NCBI GenBank assembly: GCA_016718805.1
Contig: JADKCP010000004.1
Span: 492,887-556,886, forward strand
Direction: 5' to 3'
DNA from: Bacteroidota bacterium
Lineage (GTDB): Bacteria; Bacteroidota; Bacteroidia; UBA4408
Length of the DNA stretch: 64,000 nucleotides
Below, piece after piece: positions 36,065-44,889 of the stretch. How positions within the stretch are numbered: the stretch's first letter is position 1; each line of letters opens with the position of its first letter. A program made the translations under genes and the position numbers. Under the pieces are notes generated by a model that did not search any database, was not told the origin of the DNA, and worked only from the letters and a program-made list of their open reading frames with translations.

Positions 36065-38521
36065 GTGAAAAAGTCTTTATCCTTATTCGTTTTGCTTGTG
36101 TTTTTTACTCATTTGCTTGCGCAGGATAGTATTGCTACTTCAAAAAAAGCAACAGCTGTACGCATTGGTAAAGCTCCGCGCATCGATGGAAAACTGGATG
36201 ATGAAGCATGGAAAAATGTACCCATTTGTAATGGATTTGTACAATTCAGGCCCCTCGAAAATTCAAAACCCAGTTATGATACTGAAGTAAAAATAGTTTA
36301 CGACAATACTGCGATTTACATTGGTGCATTTATGCCCGATAATCATCCCGACAGTATTTTACATGAACTTGGCGCACGAGATGCAGAAGATTTAAACTCC
36401 GATTTGTTTTACTTCAAAGTAGATCCCTACAACACACGTCAGGATGGATTTTTTTTTGGTGTTTGGGCTTCGGGAGTACAAGTGGACATGAAATGGCTTG
36501 ATCCAACTTTTAATGCTGTTTGGACAAGTGCTGTTGAGATCAATGATAAGGGTTGGTGCGTAGAAATGAAAATTCCCTATTCGGCCATTCGATTTCCTAA
36601 GAAAGATATTCAGCAATGGGGACTTCAGTTTAATCGGAATATACGGCGCTTCCGGGAGCTTACGCAATGGGTACTTACTCCAAGTGGTTCAGGAAACCCG
36701 CTTACGTATTGGGGAAATTTAGATGGTATCTTTAATATAAAAACTCCTGTGAGGCTTTCATTAACGCCCTATTTATCGGGCTATGCTGAATCTACTCCCT
36801 ATCTAGATCATGATGGAACCATTGATCAGCAAAATTCATTTTCATACAATGTTGGAGCTGATATCAAATATGGAATTGACGATAGATTTACTTTGGACAT
36901 GACCCTTTTGCCCGATTTTGGACAGGTACAGAGCGATAGCAAAATAAAAAATTTAGGCTTTCGAGAAGTAACCTATAACGAAAACCGCAGTTTTTTCAAG
37001 GAAGGAACTGATCTCTTTTCGAAAAATAATTTGTTTTACTCGCGCCGAATCGGAAAAACTCCCTCAGGTTTTTATAGTGTTTATGACCAGCTCGAAAAAG
37101 GTGACAGTGTCATTTCAAATCCAAGTAGTGTAAAATTACTTAATGCTACCAAGCTTTCAGGTCGTACGAACGCGGGCTTGGGCATTGGTTTGTTTAATGC
37201 CACAACTGCCGATATGTATGCTGTAGTGCAGGATAGTGGTGGAAATCGACGAAAAATATTAACTGAACCCTTAACCAATTATTCCTTATTAGTTCTTGAT
37301 CAACAGCTAAAAAACAACTCTTCTATTTATTTCATTAACACTACTTGTGTACGCGATAAAACATTTAACGATTCAAATGTATCCGGTGCCGGAATCACTT
37401 TGTTTAACAGCAAAAATTCCTACGCAATTGATGGGTTTGGAATTGTGAGTCAAAAGCTTTCAAAAGTACCAGGTGAAAGTGAGTTATATACTGACTTAAT
37501 TGGATATAATTATTTTTTTGGAGCTCGTAAAAGCAGTGGAAAAATTCAATTTGGAGCAAGCCGTCAGGTTCGCAGTAGCGGTATTTACACGAGTGATATT
37601 GGCTTTCAAAGCATTCCAAATGTTGTTAGTAACCGCTTGTATATTGATCAATATCAATTTAAACCCAATCGAATAATTCGTGAAGGTAACCACTCAATAA
37701 GTGCAGACTATGCAACTCATTTTGTTACAAAAAAGACAACAAATTTTGAAATTAATTATTCAGGATTCGCTTCACTGCTTAACTATACAGCAATTTTTGG
37801 TGGCTTGGGAATTAATCCTCGAGTAAACCTCGATTACAACGAACCACGTGTTGAAGGGCGCTACGCAAAAACACTTCGATACTATTATGGATACATCGGC
37901 TTTAGCACCGATTACCGAAAGCCAATTGCGATTGACCTCACTCAAAATATGAGCAATTTTATTGATCAATTTAAAATGGAAGGTTACAATACCGATGTGA
38001 GTATTCGTTACCGTGCTTCAAATAAATTGAACCTTAAATACTCGTTCAGTTTTTATTACGATCCGTTTAATGTTGGATATGTTGCTGTGGATAGTTTAAA
38101 TGAAATAATTTATGGTGGAAGAAAGTTGCATACTTATATCAATCTACTTTCAGCAAACTACCTCTTTACCGAAAACATGCGTATTAGTCTTGTAGGTCGC
38201 CATTACTGGAATACAGGCGTTTATCGAAAGTTTTTTGCTATTATGGACGATGGAAGTTACGACCCGAACTATGACTATTCAAACAACCATGATTTTAGTT
38301 ACAATGCCTTTAATATTGATTTAGTGTATACCTGGATTTTTTCGCCGGGAAGTCAATTAACATTTGCTTACAAAAACTCCATTGAAGATGAAACGATATT
38401 TTCAAACAGTAAGTTTGGGAAAAACTTTAGCACCACTCTGAATGCCCCACAAACCAATAGTTTGTCGTTGAAACTGCTCTACTTTTTAGATTATTTGTAT
38501 TTGAAAAGGAAAAATTCTTAG
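36065..38521 (+). CDS. DUF5916 outer-membrane barrel protein with N-terminal CBM9-like domain
   Basis: The start is GTG, chosen because it directly precedes a signal peptide (KKSLSLFVLLVFFTHLLAQ). Residues about 25-215 form a carbohydrate-binding family 9-like domain (RIDGKLDDEAWKNVP, VKIVYDNTAIYIGAFMPD, GWCVEMKIPYSAIRFP). The remaining roughly 600 residues match the DUF5916 region, which is rich in alternating aromatic beta-strands and ends LSLKLLYFLDYLYLKRK, typical of an outer-membrane barrel. Length (818) is normal. No experimental function is known for the family. It probably shares a transcript with the DUF885 peptidase gene. The C-terminal Lys-rich end is intact. Confidence 0.82.
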   Translation: MKKSLSLFVLLVFFTHLLAQDSIATSKKATAVRIGKAPRIDGKLDDEAWKNVPICNGFVQFRPLENSKPSYDTEVKIVYDNTAIYIGAFMPDNHPDSILHELGARDAEDLNSDLFYFKVDPYNTRQDGFFFGVWASGVQVDMKWLDPTFNAVWTSAVEINDKGWCVEMKIPYSAIRFPKKDIQQWGLQFNRNIRRFRELTQWVLTPSGSGNPLTYWGNLDGIFNIKTPVRLSLTPYLSGYAESTPYLDHDGTIDQQNSFSYNVGADIKYGIDDRFTLDMTLLPDFGQVQSDSKIKNLGFREVTYNENRSFFKEGTDLFSKNNLFYSRRIGKTPSGFYSVYDQLEKGDSVISNPSSVKLLNATKLSGRTNAGLGIGLFNATTADMYAVVQDSGGNRRKILTEPLTNYSLLVLDQQLKNNSSIYFINTTCVRDKTFNDSNVSGAGITLFNSKNSYAIDGFGIVSQKLSKVPGESELYTDLIGYNYFFGARKSSGKIQFGASRQVRSSGIYTSDIGFQSIPNVVSNRLYIDQYQFKPNRIIREGNHSISADYATHFVTKKTTNFEINYSGFASLLNYTAIFGGLGINPRVNLDYNEPRVEGRYAKTLRYYYGYIGFSTDYRKPIAIDLTQNMSNFIDQFKMEGYNTDVSIRYRASNKLNLKYSFSFYYDPFNVGYVAVDSLNEIIYGGRKLHTYINLLSANYLFTENMRISLVGRHYWNTGVYRKFFAIMDDGSYDPNYDYSNNHDFSYNAFNIDLVYTWIFSPGSQLTFAYKNSIEDETIFSNSKFGKNFSTTLNAPQTNSLSLKLLYFLDYLYLKRKNS

Positions 38522-38583
38522 AGATGATACCGCATCCCTTCTCTTTGTGAATATGCTATATTTATTGAATCGCAAAATCTCAG

Positions 38584-38623
38584 TTTGGCCATAAGTACCT
38601 AAAAAGCGCCACTTATGGCCAAA
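38584..38623. repeat. Palindrome 13-14-13, copy downstream of the ATPase gene
   Basis: TTTGGCCATAAGT (38584-38596), a 14-bp spacer, and ACTTATGGCCAAA (38611-38623) form a perfect inverted repeat. It sits 90 bp beyond the 3' end of the ATPase gene. The same two arms with the same spacer length occur just upstream of that gene, while the spacer sequences are unrelated. There is no T run after it, so it is not a canonical terminator. Confidence 0.85.
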
Positions 38624-38713
38624 TTAAAAAACATTGCCTCGTTTTTTTTTGAATCTTAACTATAGAGCCGATACGCTATAAGCAAGTAAAATCAATAACC
38701 TGGGAATACATTG

Positions 38714-40132
38714 TTATTTATTTGGCACAAATAAAACTTCCATGCTAAGGGTGTTTTGAACGTTTCCGGAATATGCATTTGATTGTATTCCGAAGGTAGT
38801 AATCATCGTTAGGAACACAGATTTTTTTGTTGCCGATTCTGCTTTAAAGGCACTTATTTTATTCAGCAATTCTAAATTGTACTTTTTGTCAATTACAAAC
38901 TGGCCAATCGAAAATTTCATTTCGCAAAGATTGATCACACCGTCTCGACGGTCTATCAACAAATCAACTTGAGCTCCATTTTTTGCACTTATTGTTCTCC
39001 ATGATGAGTTTTCTGAGTGTATACCCGAAATTCCCAAAGCCTTTTTAATCTGGAAGATGTGATTCAAACATACTTGTTCAAATGCATACCCGCTCCAAGC
39101 CCTATAATTAGGATTATCGATTTGCTTAATCCAATGATCTTTATCAAATGTTCTTGTTTTTTTAATAAACCGTAGGTGAAAAAGTGAAAAGAAATCACAT
39201 AATTGATAGAGGGCCTGCCTCGATTTTTTTCCAAATGCCGTATAGCTCCTAATAAATCCACTTTCTTCCAGCTCTTCAAGTATTCTTGTTAAACCTCCTC
39301 CACTTGGCAATCCGCTTTCTTTGCTAAGTTCTTCACGTGTTAATCCCTTTCCCTTTTTTGCAAGTGCAGCAACAATAGCTTCATGACGTTCAGCCTTATC
39401 AAAAAGTGACTTGTAAAGATTCGAAAACTCTGTCAACAATAATCCACTTGTTGAAAAACATATTCTATCGATGTTCTGAATAGCGCTTTGACCTCTCTTT
39501 ATCTCATCCCAATAAAATGGAATTCCTCCCATTGTCATGAACAGAACTATCAATTGGTAATTGTCAATCACAATTGATTTGCTATCAAGCATTGCCCTAC
39601 ATTCCCACAAAGTGAATGGTTCCACTTTGATGCGTTGTGTTACGCGGTTATGAAGGCCTCCCTTGTTATTAATAATTTTATTAATCATCCAAGATGCTGC
39701 CGAGCCGCATACTACCAATAATACATCATTTTTTAAGCTTGCTTTGCTATTCCAAAAATGTTCCAGAGCTGCTATGAATCCAGAATTTACAGTATCAAAC
39801 CAGGGCAGCTCATCAATAAAAATGACTTTCCTCTTTTGAGTGGATTTGTTAATCAAGTGGCCTAGCTGTTCAAAGGCATCCATCCATTTTGCAACAGGTA
39901 ATAATTTCTCTTTCGGAAATTGTTGTTTTATGGCGAGATTAAAATTGTTAAGTTGACTGGCTAGCGTGGCATTGCTAAGTCCTGTAATAGAAAAAAAAAG
40001 TTTGTTTTCAAAAACATTACGTACAAGATATGTTTTGCCAACCCGCCGTCGGCCATACAAAGCTACAAATTCAGACCTAGTAGATTCATATCTTTCCAAA
40101 AGCTGTTGTCGTTCAATTTCTCTTCCAATCAT
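38714..40132 (-). CDS. AAA-type ATPase with winged helix and PD-(D/E)XK-like C-terminal domain (DUF234 type)
   Basis: The 472-residue cytosolic protein belongs to the archaeal-type ATPase family. Residues 1-230 are the STAND/AAA domain, with Walker A GRRRVGKT (27-34), Walker B KVIFIDE (102-108) and a sensor-like VCGSAAS (141-147). About 245-300 is a winged helix (LTREELSKESGLPSGGGLTRILEELEESGFI). The C-terminal domain has a restriction-endonuclease-like signature: GYAFE (Glu352), QVDLLI (Asp390) and CEMKF (Glu404, Lys406), the arrangement of DUF234-type nuclease-fold domains. The substrate and role of the family are unknown. The gene is isolated, convergent with the DUF5916 gene, and bracketed by identical-armed palindromes, which suggests autoregulation or past mobility. 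Confidence 0.85.
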   Translation of the reverse strand: MIGREIERQQLLERYESTRSEFVALYGRRRVGKTYLVRNVFENKLFFSITGLSNATLASQLNNFNLAIKQQFPKEKLLPVAKWMDAFEQLGHLINKSTQKRKVIFIDELPWFDTVNSGFIAALEHFWNSKASLKNDVLLVVCGSAASWMINKIINNKGGLHNRVTQRIKVEPFTLWECRAMLDSKSIVIDNYQLIVLFMTMGGIPFYWDEIKRGQSAIQNIDRICFSTSGLLLTEFSNLYKSLFDKAERHEAIVAALAKKGKGLTREELSKESGLPSGGGLTRILEELEESGFIRSYTAFGKKSRQALYQLCDFFSLFHLRFIKKTRTFDKDHWIKQIDNPNYRAWSGYAFEQVCLNHIFQIKKALGISGIHSENSSWRTISAKNGAQVDLLIDRRDGVINLCEMKFSIGQFVIDKKYNLELLNKISAFKAESATKKSVFLTMITTFGIQSNAYSGNVQNTLSMEVLFVPNK

Positions 40133-40139
40133 GATTTCA

Positions 40140-40181
40140 ATTTGGCCATAAGTATATAAATTTAACCACTTATGGCCAAAT
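40140..40181. repeat. Palindrome with 13-bp arms upstream of the ATPase gene, overlapping its promoter region
   Basis: ATTTGGCCATAAGT (40140-40153), a 14-bp spacer and ACTTATGGCCAAAT (40168-40181) form a perfect inverted repeat, one base pair longer than the downstream copy. It ends 7 bp before the ATG of the ATPase (40132). The spacer contains TAAATTTA (40157-40164), one mismatch from a TAnnTTTG -7 element on the minus strand, so a protein bound to both arms would clamp the promoter. Confidence 0.85.
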
Positions 40182-40331
40182 CAAACTCAGCATTTGTTTG
40201 GAATTTTTTCGATATTTAACTGAATTAAACCAATTTGAAAGTGGCCGAATTGTATCAAAACCTTCCCAAGAGACAGGTACAACCCTTCTACAAATCATAC
40301 CCGGCTTACCTTAAATAATCCAACATTCAAT

Positions 40332-40865
40332 TTACTCCTTCCCCTTCTCACCTCTAAATTGATCCTCTGTATTTTTAAACAACACATTAAAGGTTGTTAA
40401 ACTACCGTACACTTTGGTGATATATTGTTGCAAATTAATTTTTTCTTCGTCCTCCAACTTATCGTTACTATTTATTCGTTGTTCCAATGTGCGCATGCGA
40501 TCGCGAATCAAAACTATTTTTCGAAAAAGCGATTCTATTGGAATTTCTTTAACAGTTAATGCTGTATCGGCCGGTTGCAAAATTACTTTGCCTCCCGTCC
40601 ATTTGTTTCCAAGCTCTACTTTTTCAGGATAATCAACATATTCTTTAATTACCTTAACTAAGGTTTGTTCAATATCCCATAGGCTCACCAAATCAGCGTC
40701 TGGTTCAACCTTATCCAATATACTAAGTCCATCGTACTCAAGCGGTATTTCCTTTATTCCGTGATTCATAAACGTAATGAGCACGCTGTGTCTTTTTACA
40801 TTTATTACAACACCATCACCGTATCCGGGATGTTGCACGCGCGAGCCAATGCCAAGATCTATCAT
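40332..40865 (-). CDS. Hypothetical protein with N-terminal CarD/UvrD-like Tudor segment
   Basis: The 177-residue soluble protein starts with GSRVQHPGYGDGVVINVKRHSVLITFMNHGIKEIP, which resembles the Tudor/SH3-like beta-barrel of CarD-type and UvrD C-terminal domains ('V-H-x-G-x-G-x-V'). The remainder (about 60-177) is mainly helical and charged, without a recognised family. It lies 71 bp downstream of glgC on the same strand and may be co-transcribed, but nothing in the sequence ties it to glycogen. A role in nucleic-acid or RNA-polymerase binding is a guess from the fold resemblance. Confidence 0.65.
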   Translation of the reverse strand: MIDLGIGSRVQHPGYGDGVVINVKRHSVLITFMNHGIKEIPLEYDGLSILDKVEPDADLVSLWDIEQTLVKVIKEYVDYPEKVELGNKWTGGKVILQPADTALTVKEIPIESLFRKIVLIRDRMRTLEQRINSNDKLEDEEKINLQQYITKVYGSLTTFNVLFKNTEDQFRGEKGKE

Positions 40866-40936
40866 TTTGCTAATTTTTTACTGAGAAATTTTTTTGTTGA
40901 ACTAATTTAGTCCATTTATTAATTCATAAGGTACTT

Positions 40937-42220
40937 TTATATCATAAGTACAGTGCCATCCGGAATAATTGCGCCTTTTTTTACAATAACAATTCCGTCG
41001 CGAATACAGTAATTCTCTGTTTCAATATCTGGCATTTTTTTATTTCCCACAATTTTCACATTGTCACCAATGCGCACGTCTTTGTCGATTATACAATTTT
41101 CAAAATGGCCATTTTTGCCAATCGCCATTAGAATGCCTGTTTTTGACTTTAATATTTCTTCGAGGGTTTCGTAATAATCGTTTCCGAAAAAAATACAGTT
41201 TTTCATAACTGTTCCATCACCAATTTTAGCTCGATTACCAATGATACATCGTTCTATTTCTTTTGCATTAATGATGCATCCTTCTGAAATCACAGAACCC
41301 TTAAGCGAAGTGTTACCCGAAAACTTTGTAGGAGGAAGCATTCTTGCTCTTGTGTAAATTAATTTATCGTTTTCAAATAAATTAAATTGAGGCATAACCT
41401 CTGCCAAATCAAGGTTCGCATCAAAGTAGCTTTTAATGGTTCCAATATCGGTCCAATATCCTGTGTAGGAATAGCCTTTTACTTTGGTACCGGCGTTAAT
41501 AGCGGTTGGAATAATTTCTTTTCCAAAATCCGTAAAATTTGGATATTCATCAAACATTCTATTTAGGGTTTCCTTATTAAACACATAAATACCCATGGAA
41601 GCCAGGTATTCTTTTCCTTGTGCTTTTTCGCGTGCGCCTACCGGTGAAACCCAATTTACCAGTTCTTGAGGGGATGGTTTTTCTACAAATTTTTCAATAA
41701 AGCCTGATGCATTTACCTTCATAATACCAAAACCTGAAGCATCGCTTTTATTAACAGGCAGGGTGGCAATGCTAATTTCGGCGGCACTTTCAACGTGTTT
41801 GTTAACAAATTCGCGTAAATCCATTTGGTACAATTGGTCGCCGCTTAAAATAAGAATGTAGTCGTAGTCGTGTCCGGCAAGGTGGGGCAGGGTTTGCTTT
41901 ACTGCATCAGAGGTACCTTGAAACCACTTTTCGCTACCGGGCCGCTGCTCAGCTGCAATAATATCTACGAATGCATAACTAAAATTATCAAAGTGATAGG
42001 TGTTTTTAATGTGTGCATTTAACGAACGTGAGTTGTATTGAGTAAGCACAAAAATTCGGCGTATTCCTGAATGCAGGCAATTTGAAATTGGAATATCGAT
42101 TAAACGATACTTACCCGCGATTGGAACAGCAGGTTTACTTCGGATAGATGTTAGTGGATACAACCTTGAGCCGGCACCACCTCCCAATATCAAACATACC
42201 ACTTTTATTAACTTTTCCAT
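40937..42220 (-). CDS. glgC: Glucose-1-phosphate adenylyltransferase GlgC
   Basis: This enzyme makes ADP-glucose from glucose 1-phosphate and ATP, the committed step of glycogen synthesis. I chose the ATG at 42218-42220 (427 residues). The frame is open 20 codons further, but that region overlaps the end of glgA, and LILGGGAGSRLYPLT must sit close to the N-terminus. Motifs are GGGAGSRLYPLTSIRSKPAVPIAGKYRLIDIPISN, the catalytic SGDQLYQMD, FVEKP, and GYWTDIGTIKSY, followed by a C-terminal left-handed beta-helix. It starts 4 bp after the glgA stop codon, so the two form an operon. Confidence 0.93.
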   Translation of the reverse strand: MEKLIKVVCLILGGGAGSRLYPLTSIRSKPAVPIAGKYRLIDIPISNCLHSGIRRIFVLTQYNSRSLNAHIKNTYHFDNFSYAFVDIIAAEQRPGSEKWFQGTSDAVKQTLPHLAGHDYDYILILSGDQLYQMDLREFVNKHVESAAEISIATLPVNKSDASGFGIMKVNASGFIEKFVEKPSPQELVNWVSPVGAREKAQGKEYLASMGIYVFNKETLNRMFDEYPNFTDFGKEIIPTAINAGTKVKGYSYTGYWTDIGTIKSYFDANLDLAEVMPQFNLFENDKLIYTRARMLPPTKFSGNTSLKGSVISEGCIINAKEIERCIIGNRAKIGDGTVMKNCIFFGNDYYETLEEILKSKTGILMAIGKNGHFENCIIDKDVRIGDNVKIVGNKKMPDIETENYCIRDGIVIVKKGAIIPDGTVLMI

Positions 42221-42224
42221 TGGC

Positions 42225-43655
42225 TTAATTTTTATAAATGTTGATGTACTTTTTAATTGCTGTTTTCCACGAAAAATCAAGAGCTACACAGGTTTTTCTT
42301 AACTGTTGAAGCAATACTTTGTTTTGAAACAATGCAGCTGCACGCTCAAAACTGTGAAGAATGTCATTTACAGTTGCGTCGTTAAAACGAATTCCATATC
42401 CACCATTGTCGCCAAAATCTACTACGGTATCCTTTAATCCTCCTACACTTCGCACCATGGGTATAGTTGCATAGCGCATGGCATAGAGTTGATTTAATCC
42501 ACAAGGCTCAACCAAAGAAGGCATCAAAATAAAATCGGCAGCCGCATACAGTTGATGCGCAAGGTTTTCGTTGTAACCAATATAATTCGCAATGTTGTGC
42601 CTGTGTTTTACAGTAAGCTGACGAATATTATTTTCTATGTTATTGGCACCTGAGCCTAAAATATAAAAATTCATTTTCGAATTTTGTGGAGCATACCTGC
42701 CTATTGCCTGAGTAAGCAATTCTCCCCCTTTTTCAGTATTTAATCTGCCAATAAATACTACTAAAGGTAAGGTAGAATCGAGTCCAACAGATTCGCACAG
42801 TTCTCTTTTGTTTTCGTCCTTAAAATTTTCCCATTTACCGGTAAGCTTTATTGCAAGAGCTGCATCGGTTTTCGGATCCCATACTTCGGCATCAATTCCA
42901 TTTACAATTCCAATGCTTTTTGCTTGATACTCGTTAAACAACCATTGAAGCGGATTGGATGCTTGTTTTAATTCATCGAGATAACCCTTACTAACCGTAG
43001 TAAATTTATAGCAACATTTAATTGCAGTTGCTAGGGGATTTATGGCATTGTCCCAGTCTAAAAACCCACGTCGTTCTTCATAAAAAAGCGGCAAATAATT
43101 CACTAGTTTCCAATCGAAAGCTCCGGTATAAAGCCCATTGTGAATGGTAAAGATGGTTTTTATACTTTTTAATTTGTCGAAAACAGGACACTGTTGTATC
43201 ATGAAAGGAATAAGTCCGGTATGGTGATCATGACAATGCAGTAATTCGGGTTTACTTTTCCAGCTGTTTAGCCAAACTAATGCAGCTTGTTGAAAAAATA
43301 TGAATCGCAGCGGATCGTCTTCGTAACCGTATACCTGATCACGAAAAAGCAAATCGGGTATATCTACAAAATACACATCAAAGCCAAAGCCTTCATCTGG
43401 AAAAGCGCGAATGCTGAATTCCTTGTAATAGGACTCACTTTTAACAACACCGTCGTAAATGATTGTGGTGGTATTGTTTTGAGTCCATTTTTGGTTGTAA
43501 TAAGGAATTATAATGCAGGTTGAAATTCCTTCGGCATTTAGGTATTTGGGCAAAGCTCCGGCCACATCTCCCAATCCTCCAACCTTGGCAATTGGATAAC
43601 ATTCGGCTGCTAAATGCACCGCTTGGTATTTTTTTGAAGGAGGGTTTGCAGCCAT
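42225..43655 (-). CDS. glgA: Glycogen synthase GlgA (GT5 family)
   Basis: The 476-residue cytosolic enzyme extends alpha-1,4-glucan chains from ADP-glucose. It has the N-terminal GT5 signature KVGGLGDVAGALPKYL (ADP-glucose binding), HCHDHHTGLIPF, TIHNGLYTGAFDW, the VFIGRLNTEKGGELL hinge, and the C-terminal donor-site region LMPSLVEPCGLNQLYAMRYATIPMVRSVGGLKDTV. Length is normal. It is the first gene of glgA-glgC and is divergent from prs across a 216-bp spacer in which I saw no clear minus-strand promoter. Confidence 0.93.
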   Translation of the reverse strand: MAANPPSKKYQAVHLAAECYPIAKVGGLGDVAGALPKYLNAEGISTCIIIPYYNQKWTQNNTTTIIYDGVVKSESYYKEFSIRAFPDEGFGFDVYFVDIPDLLFRDQVYGYEDDPLRFIFFQQAALVWLNSWKSKPELLHCHDHHTGLIPFMIQQCPVFDKLKSIKTIFTIHNGLYTGAFDWKLVNYLPLFYEERRGFLDWDNAINPLATAIKCCYKFTTVSKGYLDELKQASNPLQWLFNEYQAKSIGIVNGIDAEVWDPKTDAALAIKLTGKWENFKDENKRELCESVGLDSTLPLVVFIGRLNTEKGGELLTQAIGRYAPQNSKMNFYILGSGANNIENNIRQLTVKHRHNIANYIGYNENLAHQLYAAADFILMPSLVEPCGLNQLYAMRYATIPMVRSVGGLKDTVVDFGDNGGYGIRFNDATVNDILHSFERAAALFQNKVLLQQLRKTCVALDFSWKTAIKKYINIYKN

Positions 43656-43832
43656 AATTTGACAATTTTATGGATGCAATTTAAAAATTAAATGAATCAA
43701 ATATTTTAAATCCTTGTTGTAAGTCATCATTTTTTATAAATGCTTCTATTTCTTATCAATAAGCTTTAAAAATAAAAATGGCCAGTACCCAATTTTAGTA
43801 ATGAACTTATTTCCATTTAAGAATAAAAAACT

Positions 43833-43840
43833 TACATTTG
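43833..43840 (+). promoter_or_regulatory. -7 element of the prs promoter
   Basis: TACATTTG is a full match to TAnnTTTG and lies 31 bp before the prs ATG. No TTG is found at the -33 position, but the T-rich sequence there (43811-43818) may substitute. Confidence 0.45.
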
Positions 43841-43871
43841 CGTCCCGTTTAAAAAACTGCTAAACACCTAC

Positions 43872-44804
43872 ATGGATTCACAAGTAAAAATATTCTCCGG
43901 AACAAGTTCAATGTATCTGGCCGAAAAAATTGCTGCCAGTTATGGTCAACCGCTGGGAACAGTTATGTTTACTCGTTTCAGCGATGGTGAGTTTCAAACT
44001 TCGTTTGAAGAAACTGTTCGTGGATGTGATGTGTTTATAGTTCAATCAACCTTTCAACCTAGTGATAACTTGTTTGAATTGTTGTTGATGATAGATGCTG
44101 CTAAAAGAGCATCTGCAAAAAACATTACCGCAGTAATACCTTATTTCGGATTTGCCCGTCAAGATCGCAAAGATAAACCACGGGTAGCTATTGGTGCTAA
44201 ATTAGTTGCCAATTTGCTCATTACAGCTGGAATTACCCGCATCATCACAATGGATTTGCATGCCGATCAAATACAAGGATTTTTTGATATGCCGGTTGAT
44301 CACTTGTATGCATCTTCTATCTTTTTGCCTTATTTGCAAAGTTTAAAATTGCCCCGATTAACAATGGCATCGCCGGATATGGGCGGAACCAAAAGAGCAA
44401 ATGCCTATGCAAAATTTTTGAACTGCGAAATGGTAATTTGCTACAAGCAGCGTAAAAAGGCGAATGTAATTGAAAGTATGACTTTGATTGGGGAAGTTGA
44501 GGGAAAAGACATTGTTTTGATTGACGACATTGTTGATACAGCAGGCACCCTTACCAAAGCTGCTGATATGATGATGGAACGTGGAGCAGCTAGTGTTCGT
44601 GCCATTTGCACCCATCCGATTCTTTCGGGAAAAGCGTATGAGGCAATTGAAAAATCGAAAATAACCGAGTTGATTGTCACCGATACAATTCCTTTGAAGT
44701 CATCCTCTTCAAAAATTCGAGTAATATCGGTAGCTGATTTATTTGCCGATGTGCTCGGGAAAGTACACAATTTTGAAAGTATAAGCGACCACTTTTTGTG
44801 CTAG
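43872..44804 (+). CDS. prs: Ribose-phosphate pyrophosphokinase (PRPP synthetase)
   Basis: The 310-residue enzyme makes PRPP from ribose 5-phosphate and ATP for nucleotide, His and Trp synthesis. Seen motifs are FSDGEFQTSFEETVRG, YFGFARQDRKDKPR (ATP loop), the divalent-cation site MDLHADQIQGFFDMPVDHLYAS, and the PRPP/ribose-phosphate loop VLIDDIVDTAGTLTKAA. Length is normal. The following genes rplY and pth lie on the same strand with gaps of 85 and 35 bp, a gene order I recall as common in Bacteroidota. Confidence 0.95.
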   Translation: MDSQVKIFSGTSSMYLAEKIAASYGQPLGTVMFTRFSDGEFQTSFEETVRGCDVFIVQSTFQPSDNLFELLLMIDAAKRASAKNITAVIPYFGFARQDRKDKPRVAIGAKLVANLLITAGITRIITMDLHADQIQGFFDMPVDHLYASSIFLPYLQSLKLPRLTMASPDMGGTKRANAYAKFLNCEMVICYKQRKKANVIESMTLIGEVEGKDIVLIDDIVDTAGTLTKAADMMMERGAASVRAICTHPILSGKAYEAIEKSKITELIVTDTIPLKSSSSKIRVISVADLFADVLGKVHNFESISDHFLC

Positions 44805-44889
44805 CTATTTAATAACTATTATTCCGCAACAAACTAATTTAACCGGAAATGCGAAGCGGATAGCGCAGTTCCTAAAACAAAAAAATAAA

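Noticed and set aside
38584..38623. Palindrome as a transcription terminator for the DUF5916 or ATPase gene
   Set aside because: No adjacent T run follows on either strand, and the same arms occur upstream of the ATPase, where a terminator makes no sense.
38584..40181. Classical insertion sequence
   Set aside because: The only gene is an ATPase of the DUF234 type; there is no DDE, HUH or serine/tyrosine recombinase signature. Mobility remains only a hypothesis.
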